13,087 nucleotides of DNA. It comes from Oscillospiraceae bacterium. Lineage in GTDB: Bacteria > Bacillota > Clostridia > Oscillospirales > UBA929. Shown here in pieces: positions 12,772-13,087 of the stretch (its first letter is position 1; each line of letters begins with the position of its first letter). The DNA lies in NCBI GenBank assembly GCA_031271325.1, contig JAISVY010000144.1:1-13087 (forward strand). The letters are read 5' to 3'. The notes beneath the pieces were generated by a model. It did no database searches and had not been told where the DNA came from. It worked only from the letters and a program-made list of their open reading frames with translations. The position numbers were made by a program, and so were the translations under genes.

Positions 12772-12879
12772 AAATTGTATAGATAAAGGGTTATTGGCAG
12801 GGCCGGCTGTTCCTGCATCTCTTTTAGCCGTTAAGGCGCGTGGATGCCGTTGTCCACCTCAATAACCCTATATCATCGT
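12732..12879 (-). ncRNA. Candidate small structured RNA or attenuated leader, about 148 nt
   Basis: The unit consists of a consensus promoter, a folded body and a terminator, with no convincing reading frame. The body is closed by a perfect 10-bp stem, AGGGTTATTG (12787-12796) with CAATAACCCT (12860-12869). Inside are three hairpins: GCAGG/CCTGC (12797-12801 with 12812-12816, 10-nt loop), GCC/GGC (12827-12829 with 12835-12837) and GTGGA/TCCAC (12840-12844 with 12853-12857, 8-nt loop). The result is a four-way junction, tRNA-like in shape but without tRNA sequence features (no TTCGA loop). On the - strand the loop bases CGGC and GCCG of the two longer hairpins are complementary and could kiss. 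It matches no riboswitch class I can recall. Confidence 0.5.
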
Positions 12880-12885
12880 ATACAG

Positions 12886-12914
12886 ATTATAGCTCGATTA
12901 TTCTGACTTGTAAA
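12886..12914 (-). promoter_or_regulatory. Sigma-A promoter of the structured RNA / cassette array
   Basis: On the - strand TTTACA (12914-12909) and TATAAT (12891-12886) are spaced by 17 bp (5/6 and 6/6 matches). Transcription should start near 12879, ten bases before the closing stem of the structured element. No comparable promoter is visible inside repeats B or C, so this may be the only promoter for both cassettes. Confidence 0.85.
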
Positions 12915-12989
12915 CCATTTTATGCTTTTGTGCCTTACAAGCGATCGTTACTGAGACAGCCCCGTTTACTTGGGTACTGTCTTCTGCGG

Positions 12990-13087
12990 TTATTCCGCCG
13001 CAACGTGAACGTAGAAGTTGTCTGCGAGCAGTTGGGTCGCCGCTTTGCCCAGTTCGGCTACGCCGATGTTATCAAGCCTTGTCATGT
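12990..13087 (-). CDS. C-terminal end of an unidentified protein, partial
   Basis: An open frame enters from the right edge and stops with TAA at 12992-12990. The visible residues are MTRLDNIGVAELGKAATQLL then ADNFYVHVAAE; the Met is in frame but need not be the start. The alanine-rich GC-biased codons look like the housekeeping part of the window. I cannot name the protein. An imperfect hairpin (AGACAG/CTGTCT, 12954-12982) lies just after the stop, without a T-run. Confidence 0.45.
   Translation of the reverse strand, partial: MTRLDNIGVAELGKAATQLLADNFYVHVAAE

Noticed and set aside
12645..12818. 57-codon - strand frame starting MQEQPALPITL and ending MTARVRAEA
   Set aside because: It runs through the right-hand stem of the structured element and the whole intrinsic terminator, lacks a spaced ribosome binding site, and the sequence makes more sense as RNA structure and repeat. 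Such frames are common artefacts in this kind of repeat.
12787..12869. tRNA gene
   Set aside because: The cloverleaf-like shape prompted the check, but the closing stem is 10 bp, there is no TTCGA-type T loop, no D-loop GG and no 7-nt anticodon loop.

Overview
The window looks like a chromosomal stretch of a GC-rich Gram-positive bacterium, most likely a spore-forming member of class Clostridia. The evidence is sigma-A promoters with 17-bp spacers, strong AGGAGG-type ribosome binding sites, a CwlD-like amidase that is typically tied to sporulation, and Firmicutes-like forms of the housekeeping proteins. The assignment comes from protein resemblance alone.

Positions 1-4952 (+ strand) hold housekeeping metabolism: the 3' end of a GH4-type glycosidase overlapping aroA by 4 nt, then galE, a gene-poor 510-bp gap ending in a consensus promoter, guaB, and ruvX 4 nt after guaB. 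On the - strand (7360 to 4887) are a fusion protein with an F420-hydrogenase-beta-like domain and a TauE/SafE permease overlapping it. The + strand then carries a YgiQ-type radical SAM protein (7612-9411). A short unidentified - strand gene (9622-9936) and a CwlD-like amidase (10102-10806) follow.

From 10790 to the right edge the character changes: lower GC, all genes on the - strand, and repeats. Two small gene pairs (12543-11919 and 11574-10941) each encode a DUF6883-like protein of about 145 aa followed immediately by a DUF4926-like protein of about 65 aa. This arrangement suggests orphan polymorphic-toxin C-terminal/immunity cassettes. Each pair is preceded by a nearly identical repeat carrying an inverted repeat over the ribosome binding site and start. 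A third, partial repeat copy forms the last codons of the amidase gene. The flanking repeats are nearly identical while the proteins they enclose have diverged strongly, so the repeats look like sockets between which cassettes were exchanged.

Upstream of the array a consensus sigma-A promoter (12914-12886) reads into an 83-bp cloverleaf-like structured element (12869-12787) and then an intrinsic terminator (12762-12732). This is either a small RNA gene or an attenuated leader for the array, and it and the cassette array are the most interesting parts of the window. All calls were made by eye; no database or folding program was run.
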